Assembly (NCBI GenBank): GCA_002007465.1
Contig: LNAC01000001.1
Span: 4,763,206-4,827,205, forward strand
Length of the DNA stretch: 64,000 nucleotides
Origin: Ailurus styani
Taxonomy: Eukaryota > Chordata > Mammalia > Carnivora > Ailuridae
Reading direction: 5' to 3'
The position numbers were made by a program, and so were the translations under genes. Positions 47,500 through 59,886 of the stretch are shown in pieces. A model generated the notes under the pieces. The model was not told the DNA's origin, did not search any database, and saw only the letters and a list, made by a program, of their open reading frames with translations. How positions within the stretch are numbered: position 1 is the stretch's first letter; every line of letters starts with the position of its first letter.

Positions 47500-48655
47500 A
47501 TGCTCAGTGCCCACCTGTCCTGTGTCCTACGTCTCCTACTGCTCTGTCACCCCCGCCTGATGGCTCATTTTTCTGGGAGCCCTCGCCTCTCGACCGCCCG
47601 CCAGACAGGGTCCTCTGGATGCCACTAGCTTCTGAGCCTCGGGCCTGTGCTTCCAGGTCCCACAGGGCAGCCCACCCGGCCAGAGGCTTCTCGAACCGAG
47701 CAAAGCCCCCAGCAAATCCGCGACGGCCATCCCCCCGGGAGCCCACGTTGCTCTGGTCATAGCAGCCAGACTGGCGCTCCGGCTGCCATCCCTGCCGCCC
47801 ACAGCTGCGCGGCCCACACGACAGATATCCAGCCCCATGCCCGCCCAGTGGCCGCTCAAGTCCTGCGAGCTGCGTCTGCCGCGTCCTCTGCACCCGCTGC
47901 AGCGTCGCCACAGCCACCCACGCCCGACGTCTGGCAGGTGCGCCCGAGTCCCTGCCCCAGTCCCCCTCCTGCTGGAAGACGCGGACAAGTCCACCTCCAG
48001 CCACTGGCAGGGCACGGCTCGTGCTCACACTGCGGGGCGGACACGGCGCCCCAGGACACTTTTCCAGACGGCTCTATCCCCCCGAGAGCCAGGCATCGGG
48101 TCCCGGCCCAGAGCGGCAAGCCTCCTCTCCTCGCATGCGCGCCACACGAAGGCCACCGGCGCCGGCCTCGGTCCTCTTGCCCTCGGCCCCGCGTCCTGCG
48201 ACACGCTGGGCACAGGCCCGGACCTTCCGAGCGACCTGGGGTTTTCCGATGCCCGGCCCTGCGGGAGAGGAGCCGGGACTACCCGGCACGGCATGCACTC
48301 GGCCAGCGCGCTGCCCCGGGGCGGACGGCGCGTGCACACGGGCCGGGGACGAGCTCCGCTCCTGCAGACGGGGCCTCGCGGCAACGACAGAGAGCAGCAG
48401 GTCTCTCGTTCGCCTGCTGTGACGCCCTGGTAAGGAGACAAAAGCAAACTCGACTGCTAGATCATTTGTTTTGCAAATCAGAGCTCACAGCCTGGATCAG
48501 TCCGCGGGGCACGGATGTGCCAGGCACAGGCCTGTGCGCCCGGGCACTGGGAGGAGCACGGGAGCCTTCCAGGAGCCGGCAGGCACGGCCGCCCGCTCAG
48601 GGAAGGTTCTCGCTGCGAGCACCACATCGCCCTCTTCGTCTGCTTTCCCTTGTAA
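47500..48655 (+). promoter_or_regulatory. CpG island inside the DOCK1 intron; candidate promoter of the nested antisense gene INSYN2A
   Basis: CG dinucleotides are dense from about 47580 to 48620, the highest in the window, while flanking sequence is AT-rich and CpG-poor. Unmethylated islands of this kind usually mark promoters. In human, INSYN2A (FAM196A) lies within DOCK1 on the opposite strand, which is the plus strand here. Possible first-exon donors on the plus strand are CCTG|GTAAGG at 48429/48430 and CTT|GTAAGTAA near 48651. No INSYN2A coding exon was found downstream in the window, so the assignment is a hypothesis. The 348-codon open frame through the island is an expected by-product of low stop frequency in GC-rich DNA. 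Confidence 0.5.
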
Positions 48656-48784
48656 GTAACTCGTGTTTCAGCGGTTTGCAAAGGTCTATGTGAAAAATAA
48701 TTGGCTAGTCTGTTTCTCTAAAGGAACGTGGTGCTGCACGGCCTATCATCGGTCAGGTATAGAGAGCTAATCCACTTCTCTGAA

Positions 48785-48960
48785 GTAGAGTCAGAATTTT
48801 TGATTGAGAAGGGCCCTCAGACGTCATACAGCAAGTGGAACATCTGCTCATTTCAGGGATGCGGGAAAATCCTAGAGAGGTTAAGAAATTTGCCCAGAAC
48901 CACAGGGCATGCCGTAAAGAAGCCAGAACCTGCCCATTCCAAAGAGGACCCTTGTATTTA
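48785..48960 (-). mobile_element. Inverted MIR-like ancient SINE
   Basis: GAGAGGTTAAGAAATTTGCC, CAGAACCACAGGGCATGCCG and TAAAGAAGCCAGAACCTGCC follow the inverted MIR core (...GAGGTTAAGTGACTTGCCCAAGG...). The left part may belong to a related ancient repeat. Confidence 0.65.
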
Positions 48961-49239
48961 ACTTGACTTAAAAGACCAATTATCAATATCCCATGGAGAA
49001 GGTGTAAGTATTGTGCACAAACCTGATTTAGGTTTGTTATATTGTCAAGACCTTAGTTACACCTATAACTGTTTTTAAGAACAAAAAGAATATATTATAA
49101 CCATCTGATTTTGGAAGTAGGAGCCCTGAGCTTCCATGATCACACACCTGTGGGTTGTGTTTGTTAAAAGGGCTCCTTTCCCCAGCCCAGCCCCAAATTC
49201 CCCCATCACAGTTCTGTCATCCTTATTCAAGAATAGGAC

Positions 49240-50395
49240 AATCCACATAGGATACAACCCTTGGGAGTTGAAAGACCTATACTCTGAAAACTATACAACA
49301 CTGATGAAAGAAACTGAAGATGACACAAACAAGTACAAAGATATTCCATGCTCATGGATCAGAAGAATAAGTATTGTTCAAAAATCCATACCACCCAAAG
49401 CAACCTACAGATTCAATGCAGTCCCCCTCAAAATACCAACATTTTCAAAATACAAACAATCCTAAAATTTGCATGAACCAAAGAAGATCCAGAATGGCCA
49501 AAAGAGTTGAAAAAGAAAAACAAAGCTGGAGGCCTCACAATTCCAGGTTTCAAGTTATATTACAAAGTTGCAGTAATCAAGTCAGTATGGTATTGGCACA
49601 AAAACAGACACATAGATCAATGGAACAGAAGAGACAGCCCAGAAATAAACCCATGTTTATATGGTCAATTCATCTTCCACAAAGGAGGCAAGAATATGCA
49701 ATGAGAAGAAGTCTCTTCTACAGTGTTGGGAAAACTGGACAGCTACATGCAAAAGAATGAAACTGGACTGCTGGCTTACACCACACACAAAGATATATTC
49801 AAAATGGATTAAGGACCCATATGTAAGACTTAAAACTATAAAAATTGTAGAAGAGAGCATAAGCAGTAATTTCTCCAACACTGGCTTTAGCAACTTTTTT
49901 TCTAAATTTGTCTCCTGAGGCAGGGGAAACAAAAGCAAAAATAAACTCTTGAGACTTCATCAAAATAAAAAGCTTCTGCACAGAGAGGAAACAATCAACA
50001 AAACTTAAAGACAGCCTATGGAATGGGAGAAGATATTTACAAATGATGTATCCAATAAAGGGTTAGAATCCAAAATATGTAAAGAACTTATACAACTCAA
50101 CACCCAAGAAACAAATAATCCAATTAGAAATGGGCAGAAGACATGAACAGACACTTCTCCAAAGAAGACATACCAAAGGCCAACAGACACATGAAAAGAT
50201 GCTCAACATCAGTCATCCTCTGGGAAGTGCAAATCAGAACTACAAAGAGACACCACTTCACACCTGTCAAATGGCTAAAATCAGGACACAAGAAACAACA
50301 GGTGTTGGCAAGGATGTAGAGATAAAGGAACCTTCATGCACTGTTGGTTGGAATGGAAACTGGTACGGCCACTGTAGCGTCTCTGAGTACTGAGG
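49240..50395 (+). mobile_element. L1 LINE fragment, C-terminal ORF2 region, inactive
   Basis: About 1.15 kb follow the sense order of L1 ORF2, from ATACAACCCTTGGGAGTTGA through CCATACCACCCAAAGCAACC, GAATGGCCAAAAGAGTTGAA, ATCAATGGAACAGAAGAGAC and ATCAGAACTACAAAGAGACA to TTGGTTGGAATGGAAACTGG. The reading frame is broken by stops and indels, so no reverse transcriptase can be made. It stops abruptly near 50395 without a 3' UTR or A tail. Confidence 0.92.
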
Positions 50396-50399
50396 TTGC

Positions 50400-53195
50400 T
50401 CAGCGCTTGAATGCTTGAGGTAGACCAGGTGACCAGGAAGGTTCTAAGGGCAAGTCAGAGGTACAGAGTCTGGCGGGGGAGGGGCATCGGGGGAAGAGGG
50501 CTCCTAGATGTTCTCACCGGGTTTTTTAGTAAACAAAGAACCTTCCTATTTCTGCTGGTTTCCTTCTCTTCATGTAGTCATTCCACAAATACATCCTGGG
50601 AGCCATGTCCATGCTAGGTCTTATGCAGTATCTAAGGGCAAACTGGTCACAGAATCTGTGCCAGGTTCAGAGGGGCTGAGCGCCGGGCTCATTTGGCAGC
50701 AGGTACCCTTCCCCTCTCCCACCCTCCGGCCCCGCACTTAACCCTCCCAGAGCTGTCAGCAGGTTGAACAGGATGAGCCACCCATAATAAGGGTGGGGAG
50801 GCAGAGGAGTGTGTCTTGGTGAAGGACCTATTCCCACATCAGCAACAAAGCCACTGCTCCACTCACTGAGACTGGCCCACGCACCCGGTCTGGGCTGGAT
50901 GCACCGAAGGAGGATGGGAGTGACACATGAAACTCGGTCCTGGCCCTTCAGTGTCCAGACATGGGCCCCAAGCCATAGGTCAGGGAGCACCACAGCCACC
51001 AACAGGCCACCAGCATCCTCTCTTTGGAGGGAGGCATTCTTTCTGTCTCACCTGTACTAATGTCTCCTTGCAAAGGCCCCTCCCACCGAGTCTATGCTTC
51101 CCCGAAGTCCCCTGACCTGGGCGGCCATCAGCCCTCCTCGTGGTGCTATAGGGGAGGCCTCCGGGATCCCACAGGGGGGCTCTCTGGCACTGTTCCACCA
51201 AACACCCCCTCTCGTGGTCCTGCTGGGTTCCCAGTCAGCGGGTTTGGCGGGGCACTGCCAGGGACCTTGTCTGGTTCTCCCCAGAGCCTTTCACAGTATA
51301 AACTGAAACCTGTCAAGCTGGAACTTCCCACCCGGGGTTTCGAGATCCCTAATGACCACGAGGCAGCAAAGGAGTGGCCAGAGACAGGCTATGAGATTCG
51401 TCTGCCCGCATCAACGCTCAGCTGGTCGGATGTCACCTCGCATCATCAGCAGGTTTTCGTCGGTGAGGGCAAAACCTAACACCCATTGCTGTGGGTGAGC
51501 GACGTGAATAACCTCGTTCCCTCTTAAATCGGTGTGGTCAACAGCACACCCGACAAGCCGGAAGTAGAGGCATGTGCACCTTTAACAAGCGACACAGATG
51601 TGAGAGTGTAAAACACTGTACGCAACAGAGCCCCTGAAAACAAGGGAGTCAGTAATGTCACACCCGGGATCGCCCATTACCGGTTTTCTTTCTGGCCAAC
51701 ATTGTCCCACTGTTACCTTGAAACCCTGTGACACACGCTGGTGGCCCCTCTCTCTTGTGAAGACACCTAAAAGACCCACAGCACAGAGTCACGGTCCCAG
51801 GTCCCATGAAGCAACTCAGGAGGGCTCTGAGGCAGAGGCAGCCAGTGACCTACCTGCAGCAGCAAGCCCACCCCCCGAAAAAGCCCCCCGAGTCCCTGAA
51901 GTCCCGGAGCCCCTGAGGTCCCGGAGCCGGGGAGAACTCGCAGCTGCCTTCCGAGGGGCTGGCGTTAGGGGTACACAGAGCCCACGGTGTCTGAAAATAT
52001 CCCACCTTGGGTGACACAGGCTCCCCAGCAAACATGTTACAGAGAATTTAAAAAAGAGAGAGCGAGACAGACAGACACTGAAAATGCACATAATGAAAAC
52101 TGTCCAAAATCAGAGGGGTCTATTAGAAATGCTGTCCGAGGCCAACCGTGACAGCTCAGGCAAATCAATGAAATCTACCTGGAGGCACTTGGGACACGCA
52201 GACTTCCGAGGATCTGCTGGAGCTCATGTCCGTGTGAGGCCGGAGTGGTCCCGGGGCGGGTACGTGAGCTCACGGCGGGGACAGAGGGGGCTCACAGACA
52301 CTCCAGCCCCACCTACTGCCTCACACAGACACTCCTGCTGCCAGCGACCCCTCCATTCATTATCTATGGCCTGAATTTCACTCCACGTGGCTTGTGACTG
52401 GAAATGCCGTCTGTCCCTGTGTCCTATCTAGTCGGGCTTCTAATAATATACACCCTCCGCCACAACAGAGCAGGGAGGCTGAGCTCTGCCTCTTGACAAA
52501 GGAGAAGACAAATACCAGGCAACTGTGGCTCGGCTGCTGAGCCCTGTCTGACCTAGAGCAAGCCCCCAGCCCCCTCAGTTCTCACAGGGCCCAAGCGGGG
52601 GTCCTTCTGGCTTACAACGATCCCCCATCCCCAGCCCTTGGTTGATACCTGGGCTGGGAATGAGGCATCTGACCTCCCAGGGGATTCAGAGTTCCACCCA
52701 GGATTTCTAGAATCGAAACAAGGGTCAGGTATGACCTCCGTCTGAGAGCAGGAGCTGTGGGGCTACGCTGAGCGCGGCCAGTGGCCATATTCTCTGCCTG
52801 CCATGGGACGAAGGGACAAGGCAGGAAGGCAGGCTGGCAGGAAGGCAGGCTGGCACACATTCGGAGCAGAGAGGAAAGACAACATTCAAGCCGCTAGTTC
52901 TGATTTTCCCCAGATGCCCATCTAAATACCACCTTACATCTGCCTCAACAACCTTTTCAGGAAATCCACGTTGTACCTAAACTCCTCTGAGCCTGTGTCC
53001 TGATCCTTGCAACCAAGAGTCTTGAGTAGCACAAAAGAGTCAAAGGAGAAGACACCCGTTGGCTTCCCAATCTCTTCCCTAAACCAGCAGCAGCCAGGTC
53101 CTAGATATGTGTCCACGGCTGAAGCAGAAGGGCAGAGCCTCAGTTATGCCATCCATCCCCAAATCCCAGCAACCGTGGAATCCTGACACCCAGGT
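50400..53195. other. Intronic sequence, no gene recognised
   Basis: GC-rich unique DNA with scattered CG dinucleotides at 51.8-52.3 kb. A duplicated GGCAGGAAGGCAGGCT motif lies at about 52821-52856. No splice-flanked conserved frame was found. Confidence 0.5.
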
Positions 53196-53199
53196 TCTT

Positions 53200-53930
53200 A
53201 TAGAACTAGACATGCGATCACCATATGACTCAGCTACTGTTTTGGCACTAACCCCGCTACACAAATGGCCATAACAGCTTTATTCATTATAGTCCCTAAG
53301 TTGGCCATGACCCAGATGTCCTTCAATGGTAAAAAGTGTGCTACATCCCATATGATGCAAGACTACTTAGCAATCAAAGGAAAATCTAACAATACCTACA
53401 GTGCCTCAGGTGGCTCTCAAGGGAATTAGGCTGAGTGAAAAACTCTCCACCCGCAAAGGTTACGCACTGTGTGACCCCATCTATAGAACACCCCTGAAGT
53501 GAAAACAGGAGAGATAAGGACGAGACTGGAGTTGGCCAGGGGGTGGGCGAGGAGGAGGGGAGGGGCTGTGCCTATCCCAAGGGGACAGGAAGGATCCCGT
53601 GGTGGAAGTATTCACATCCTGATTGTGGTGTGCCTCACGTGCATCTATACGTGGGAGGAAATTGCACAGAACTAAATACACACACCATACACACAAATGG
53701 ATGAGCTCATGCAAAACTAGTAAAATCTAAATAAAGTCCATGAATTGCATCAGTGTCGAGTTTCTGGGCTGTGACACAGCAACATTCTTATAAGATGTTA
53801 CCAACAGGAGAAATCGGGTGAAGGGTACGTGGATCTCTTCGCGGTATTTTTTAATGCTGCAGGGAAATCTATAATTATCTGAAAGTCACAAGCTCAAGAA
53901 ATGCAATAAAAAAATCTTTCTCCTCCAGAG
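53200..53930 (+). mobile_element. L1 LINE 3' end, inactive
   Basis: Matches the L1M 3' order: GACATGCGATCACCATATGA, GTTGGCCATGACCCAGATGT, AGGGGACAGGAAGGATCCCG, CCTGATTGTGGTGTGCCTCA, AAATTGCACAGAACTAAATA and TTATAAGATGTTACCAACAG, then an A-rich end. Confidence 0.85.
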
Positions 53931-54289
53931 TACTCCTGCCCTTGTTGTGCACATCACAGAAAAGGAGTTTGATCATGCTATCTAAATAAACACACTATAA
54001 AACACGCATGAAATAAGGCAAAAAAGTCCTGTCTAAAGTAACATCATAAAGCACAATAAAGGGGCAACCAAGAAAAAAATCAAGAATAAAATGAAATTAT
54101 CCTAAATATCAAATTGATGACGTTAGCCACATAGGGCAATCACTTCAAGTGTGTGCAAAACGAAATAATTCAACTATTTATTTCGTGTGGGATATATTTC
54201 CCCCCCCAAAAGTAATCGTATTATTAGCAATAAGATTGGTATTTCTATTCTGAAACTATTTTACATACTTACATGTGTGTACGTGATAA

Positions 54290-54350
54290 ATAAATATTGT
54301 ATGTTATTATATATGATATACTATGTATTATAAATTATATATTATTCATG
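54290..54350 (+). repeat. AT-rich low-complexity stretch
   Basis: About 60 bases almost entirely A/T (TATTATATATGATATACTAT and following). It can form short hairpins, with no other meaning seen. Confidence 0.8.
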
Positions 54351-54889
54351 CATACACATCTATACACATATACTTACACAAAGATATGGACAAAGGAAAA
54401 CGAAATTATGCTAGCATAATAAGGATCCAAGATTTTCAGTGGAAGAAAAAGAAATTTACAAATAAAAACTCAAAAAGGATAAGTAGAAACTCCATAATCC
54501 TAAATGGAATTGGAAATATCAGTCGGAATTCATGGTGTTGCTTTTCTACTGAAAATGTATTTCCCAGTCTTGCCTACTGAAAGGCTTGGAAGCAATGACA
54601 AACTCAGTTGCAATGAGCACCCTTATCGCCCAGCTTCTGGTCTCTAAATACCATGTCTCAGGAAAAGCACCTACAGTTCACTGGCTGATTCCAGGTACAG
54701 GGCAGGAAATGTACCAGACCAGCCAGGGAAATTCTATCATGTCAGAAAGCCAAGCCAGGATCTAGAAGGATAAATACAAGCTTAGTCATGGTGTGTGATG
54801 TTACTGTTGAGTGACAGGCTGTAACGGGGCATCACTATACTATTATAATTTTGCATACATGCAAGAGCTTCCAAAATAAATAGTCAAAA

Positions 54890-55145
54890 ATCAACAAACA
54901 CACTGGGGTGAAAAGCTCACTGGAGGAAAAGACACATCCCCTTCCGAGCAGCAGTAAGACTCAACAGAAACCAGGAAAGCCAAACGATAGCGGAATTATC
55001 TTCAAGTTGCTGAAAAAAAGGAGCAGTCAGTCGATCATTCTTTACCCAGAAAAATCTTCAAAAATAAAGTCAAACCAAAGACATGTTTAGACAAATAATG
55101 AAAGAATTCAAAATCAGCAGATTTGAGTGTTCTTTGAAGCAAGGG
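54890..55145 (+). mobile_element. L1/HAL1-like relic
   Basis: ATCTTCAAGTTGCTGAAAAA, TTTACCCAGAAAAATCTTCA, AAAATAAAGTCAAACCAAAG and ACATGTTTAGACAAATAATG resemble an L1ME/HAL1 segment. Diverged, so the subfamily is uncertain. Confidence 0.55.
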
Positions 55146-55149
55146 GGGA

Positions 55150-56335
55150 AAAGTTCCAGAGGGAAAGTAAGGGGTACTTGAAGGGATCCTTTAATTACCA
55201 CGGAAAGGGAGTCAGGTGGAGGTCTACACTGGAAGTAGTCTGAAGGGAAGGCAGGGAAAGGAGAACTAGAGAAAGGCAGGAGGCAGCTGAGTCTCGGGGG
55301 GCACACTGGGGGCCGCGTGGACCGGGAAGCCCACCAGGAAAGGCACATGGCAAGACACCACAGCGACCAGCAGAGGACACCTGCCCTGGCACGTGACAGA
55401 TGATGTGAGAGGGAAGGGCCACCCCAAGGCTCCCCAGAGCCCAATCCTATCAAATCAGCTCAATGAATCATGAGCTCAGACAGCGCCACTGAGGCCAGAG
55501 GAAGGACTTTCAGGGAACCTCTGGCTACAGAGCCACCATCTCCCCAGGCTGGAAAGCACGGTGGTGGGGTCTGGAAGAGTGTGCTCAAGAGGACCCTCAG
55601 GGGCCCACACCCTCCAGCCTGCCCGGCAGCAGCTTATAAAGACCACCAAGATGCCAAGGACACACTGACCTTGTGGTCTAACCCTAACCTGCACCAAGTG
55701 AGAGTGCCTGCACTCCTCACTCCCAGAGCCCAGCCCCCTGCAGAGGGAGCAGGGGGCCTCGGGGGTCCTCCCCATGGCGTCCCTGTCTGACCTCCACACT
55801 GACGGGGAGCAGGGTGGGGAACCCCCACCGCCAAAGCCAGTAAAGAGGAAACATATGAATAAATCAGAAAAGTTCTATGTAAAATGGTCAGCAGGGTCAT
55901 TAGTGAGTGACAAGCCATTTTACTTTCTATTTTCCAATACTTTCTGTAATAAACATGGATCTCCTTGACGAAATAAACAAACTACACCAAGTATGAAATT
56001 CAGTGCCATAAAAATGCCAGTTTCAAACTCAGATCTAATACAAATCCAATCAGAACTTGAAAACAGTTATTTTTGAGAGGAGATTGAGACAATATCATTT
56101 TATTTTACTTTATTCTTTTTTAGACAATGTGACCTTAAATCTCATTTGGTAGAACAATAGGTAAGAATAAAGAAGAAACACAGAAAGAAGGTCAAGAGAG
56201 CTTTAGAGCTGCCAAATATGAAAACATGCCTTCGCAGTTATCATCAAAATAATGTGTTCCTGAGCCACGAATGAAAGATATTACTGAAGTAATCGCTCAG
56301 AAATGACCAATAACGTTACCTAAAAAATTTAATTG
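55150..56335. other. Intronic sequence, no gene recognised
   Basis: GC-rich to 55.8 kb, AT-rich after that. The open frames at 55.4-55.9 kb have no recognised domain. Confidence 0.5.
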
Positions 56336-56339
56336 AAAG

Positions 56340-57420
56340 ATCATTTTTAAACTATAAAAGATTATTTAATAAATGGTGTGGTAGTAACTCTTTTCAATTT
56401 CAAAATCAATTCAGATACATTTAGCACAGAGTCAAATTCCAGATTAAACTAAAAATGTAAATATAAAATAATAAAATAAATACAAACCCTACAATTGAGT
56501 ATCAAATGTGCGGACGGAGGGTGCCAAAGTAGAAAAATGATAAAGAGACAGATGGAAAGAAGTGAAAAGTTCACATTTGTATGTAAAGTCACATAAACAT
56601 AGAAAGCATCAAACATATATCACACACACACATATAACCAAATGAGATGGCAAACAACAACACAGGAAAAAGCGTTTGTGAAAAACTAAATGGGCTCATG
56701 AGCACGGTCTAAAAATGCTAATAGAAGTCTTAAGAAAAAACACTGAAACCCAATACATAAATATGCAAAAGATGTGAACAGTTTATAAAGCAGAAACTAT
56801 AGTTAGAAAAAAGTGAATAGAAATGACATTATCCTGCAAAAAAAGAAAGAAAAAATACACTTCTAAACAAAATAAGGCAACTGTTTACCTGTTAAATTAA
56901 CAAAACTTTCATTCTGAAGATAATACTGAATTCTGGCAAGGGCGCAATAAAACTGGTAAAAATCCCCTTGGAAAGCAATTCGACAATATGTATCAGGCCC
57001 CAGTAATCCCATTTCTGGGAATGCATCCTAGGAAATAATCCAAAATACAGAAACCATATGCATGGAGACACTCACCACAATGTTATCTGTAACAGATACA
57101 ACTTGAGAGCAGCCTAAAAGTATACACCAAGAGAGAATGTGCTGGCAAATCACTGGACTGATTTGCATGCAGCCAGTAAGAAAGTTGCTGACGACGGGGT
57201 CTGTAGTAAGATGGGAAATCCTTGTGATAGACTGGTGCGTAAAAAAATGCAGCGCACAGATGATATTTATACTACGACTGCAAGAAAGTAAGATAAACAT
57301 GCATAAAGACATGCAGGGATCCAAAGGGAGAGGAGCTGTGGGGGAGGGGAGTCTGTGTGCTTCCCTCACTCCTTTCCGGCAGAGGACGGTTTTCTTCCTT
57401 CCGTAATTAACGAGTACAGT
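56340..57420 (+). mobile_element. Old L1 (L1ME-like) ORF2 end and 3' region
   Basis: AATAAATGGTGTGGTAGTAA, CATAAATATGCAAAAGATGT, AGATAATACTGAATTCTGGC, AGGCCCCAGTAATCCCATTT, CACCACAATGTTATCTGTAA and GGCAAATCACTGGACTGATT fall in the order of an ancient L1. It is heavily broken and non-coding. Confidence 0.75.
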
Positions 57421-57599
57421 GATGTGAAAGGAGCACTCTTCCGTGCTCTTTGCCCTCGGAGGTTGCCCTGGGAGACAACGTGCCTTCTGGAGCCTTCTGT
57501 GAACTCCGTGCTGAGAAGTCAGGTCAAGGCTGCACCGTGGTGCTCAGCGCATGCCAAGGGTTTTGCCCCATCTCACCGGCTCGCTTGGCAATGAAGTTG

Positions 57600-58075
57600 A
57601 CATCCCTCCCTCGCCTGCCCTGCTCCTTGTAAGGATTTCTGCCTCGGGCCAACCAGGAGCCCAGCGGCTCGCTCCAGGAGTGTGGGCGCCAGAGCACAGC
57701 TGGCGGAGGCAAACTGGTGAGTCATCCCTCCGCGCAGCCGAGCGGGACCCGCCGCCACGCTCCAGGAGCTCGGCTCTGCCAGCGGCCTTCAAGGCCCGCT
57801 CCTGCAGCCAAGCGCAGGGCGCCGCGGGTCCACGCAGACCCCGCGACACTCGGTCCCCTCTTCGCTTGGCCCCCCCAGGCCCCCCACAAGGCCCCGCTCG
57901 CGAGCACACTTGGAGCTCACAGGCCACATCGTCCCTGTTGGGAGAACTCGGCACGTGTATCTGATGTCACGCGGCAGGAAAGAAAACAGAGAAGTCGGGG
58001 ACAACCCCCGGGCTGCGTCCGTTCGCCGCTCTGACTGGGGCACGATATCCCCTGCAGAGACTGCCTTTCCTTGCT
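57600..58075. promoter_or_regulatory. Second CpG-rich block, weak CpG-island candidate
   Basis: Dense CG from about 57650 to 57910 (for example GCGCAGCCGAGCGGGACCCG near 57733), falling off after 58.05 kb. Sequence on both sides is AT-rich or neutral. No first-exon donor could be fixed. It could be an alternative promoter, an enhancer-like island or simply a GC-rich patch. Confidence 0.4.
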
Positions 58076-58079
58076 GTGC

Positions 58080-58985
58080 TGCTTTTATAAAAGTCCGCCA
58101 CGAAGAAATGACAGCTGTATGTCACCAAAACAGAGCCTGCTCTCGGGACTCAGCGAAGTCCAGAACGGACCGAGGTAAAGAGAACTCGGAGCCAACCGAA
58201 CACGTGTTGCTGCTGACGGAGCCCCGGAAAAGTGCCCGAGAGGAGAGAGGAGAGGGAAACAGTGGGTGCGAGAGGGAGGTACGGAAATCGAAACGTGGAG
58301 GCCGACCGCCTGGTGGGCTGACACTGGCTTCTTTAAATTCATCTCAGCAACAAGAATTCTGACCACCGTCCATTCTGGGCAGACCCCACCTGGTGGCTGA
58401 AGCCTCGAGGATTCGAGGCACTACTCAGCCAGAGGCTGGCTGCTCGCAGATCAGGTGCACAGCACGCAGGGGCCGGCGCTGCTCCCGCAGCCACTCTCGG
58501 GGCCGGAACCACCTTCCAGAAGTCCCCGCCTGTCCCTCAGGTTCACAGACACCACCAGCTCCACGGAGGGACCGCGGAGCTCTGGGCAAGTCACATCAGT
58601 CTGTGCCTTTGGCTTCTCTTCCATAAAGAGGACACGATGAGGCAGGAAGAGGAAAGTGGCCTGAGAGTTTCCATTTTCCATGCTCAACACAAAGGCCCAG
58701 AAACGTTGAACCTTCCGGAAGATTCTGTGACCCTATACGCCTGAAGCCCTGAGGAATGAGACATCACCGAAAGATGAAACAACAGCTGTATTTTCAGACC
58801 CGTGTGATGATGCTGATCCAAGGAATCCAAATCATGGCTAATAAAGGCACTCCTCAGGACCAAAATCATGAACTAACAACTCTTCCACAAAGCCGTGCAA
58901 AAGGGTAACAGCGGTTCAAACTCATTCTCCCAACGGGATCTCAGAATCAGGTAGGTTTTGAAAACAATCTACACACTTAAAATGG
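58080..58985. other. Intronic sequence, no gene recognised
   Basis: Mixed composition, moderate CG content to about 58.6 kb. No repeat family or exon recognised. Confidence 0.5.
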
Positions 58986-58989
58986 GTGA

Positions 58990-59395
58990 ACTGCCCTAAA
59001 CACAGGGCTGATCAGCTGACCTGGAGATGGGAGCGTGGCCTGGATCCTCCAGGTGGGCCCAGTATAATCACAAACAGTCCTCCTAAGGGGGAGAGGGAGG
59101 CAGAGGGTTCAATGTCAGACTTCTACGGTGTGCGAAGGAGTCAGTTGGTCATGGCTGTCTTTGAAGAGGCAAGGGAACCTTGCACCCAGAAAGGTGGGCA
59201 GGCCCCCAAAACTGGAAAAGGCAAGAAAACGGATTCTCTCCTGGACCTTCCAGCAAAGACTGCAGCCCTGCCGACAACCATTCCGGACCCCTGACCCCCA
59301 GGACTGTGAGATAGTGACTGCTGGGAGCCTACGCCGCTTGTGGTCATTGGCTGCAGCAGCCACGGGGCGCGCGTACACCAGCCCTCCCACGTGAG
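58990..59395 (+). mobile_element. LTR relic, MaLR/MLT1-like, sense orientation
   Basis: CCTGGATCCTCCAGGTGGGC and CCAGTATAATCACAAACAGT (59039-59078) open a pattern that ends with CCTTCCAGCAAAGACTGCAG, GCCCTGCCGACAACCATTCC and CCAGGACTGTGAGATAGTGA. This is the sense-strand counterpart of the type at 21610-22145. Confidence 0.65.
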
Positions 59396-59677
59396 AAACC
59401 CCTTAGTGGTTCCTATGGAAACAATACCTCCTGAGGTGGCCATTCGAGAATCCTGTGACCCGGCCTGAGAGCCCCTCTCCATGGCCCTAGCCTGCTAAGT
59501 GCCGTGGCCCTCCCTGCTCCACTATCCTGGGTTACCGGGTGATCCCCTAACCAAGGCCCCGCACAGCCCTCCGTCTGTGCACACTCTGTGCCCTCAAGGC
59601 ACAGCCCACCCCCCACCCCCCGCCTGCACACACCTTCTGCCAAACGAATCCTCTTCTCCCTTTAAAACAGGCACCCA

Positions 59678-59886
59678 GGGGCGCCTGGGTGGCTCAGTGG
59701 GTTAAAGCCTCCGCCTTCGGCTCAGGTCATAATCTCAGGGTCCTGGAATCGAGGCCCGAATTGGGCTCCCTGCTCAGCAGGGAGCCTGCGTCCTCCTCTC
59801 TCTGCCTGCCTCTCTGCCTACTTGTAATCTCTCTCTCTCCGTCAAAATAAATAAATAAAATCTTTTAAAAAAATTAAAAAATAAAT
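59678..59886 (+). mobile_element. CanSINE with perfect 14-bp target-site duplication
   Basis: Starts GGGGCGCCTGGGTGGCTCAG, includes TCCCTGCTCAGCAGGGAGCC and the arctoid-type 3' part CTCTCTGCCTGCCTCTCTGC, then an A/T-rich tail. AAAACAGGCACCCA flanks it at 59664-59677 and 59887-59900. It is the least diverged SINE in the window and a good lineage marker. Confidence 0.97.

Noticed and set aside
47647..48693. 348-codon open frame on the plus strand
   Set aside because: It lies wholly inside the CpG island, where stop codons are rare. The protein is rich in P, A, R and S with no domain, and equally long frames occur on the opposite strand.
49500..50190. Open frames resembling a reverse transcriptase end
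   Set aside because: These are short pieces of a decayed L1 ORF2, interrupted by stops and indels. It is annotated as a mobile element, not a gene.
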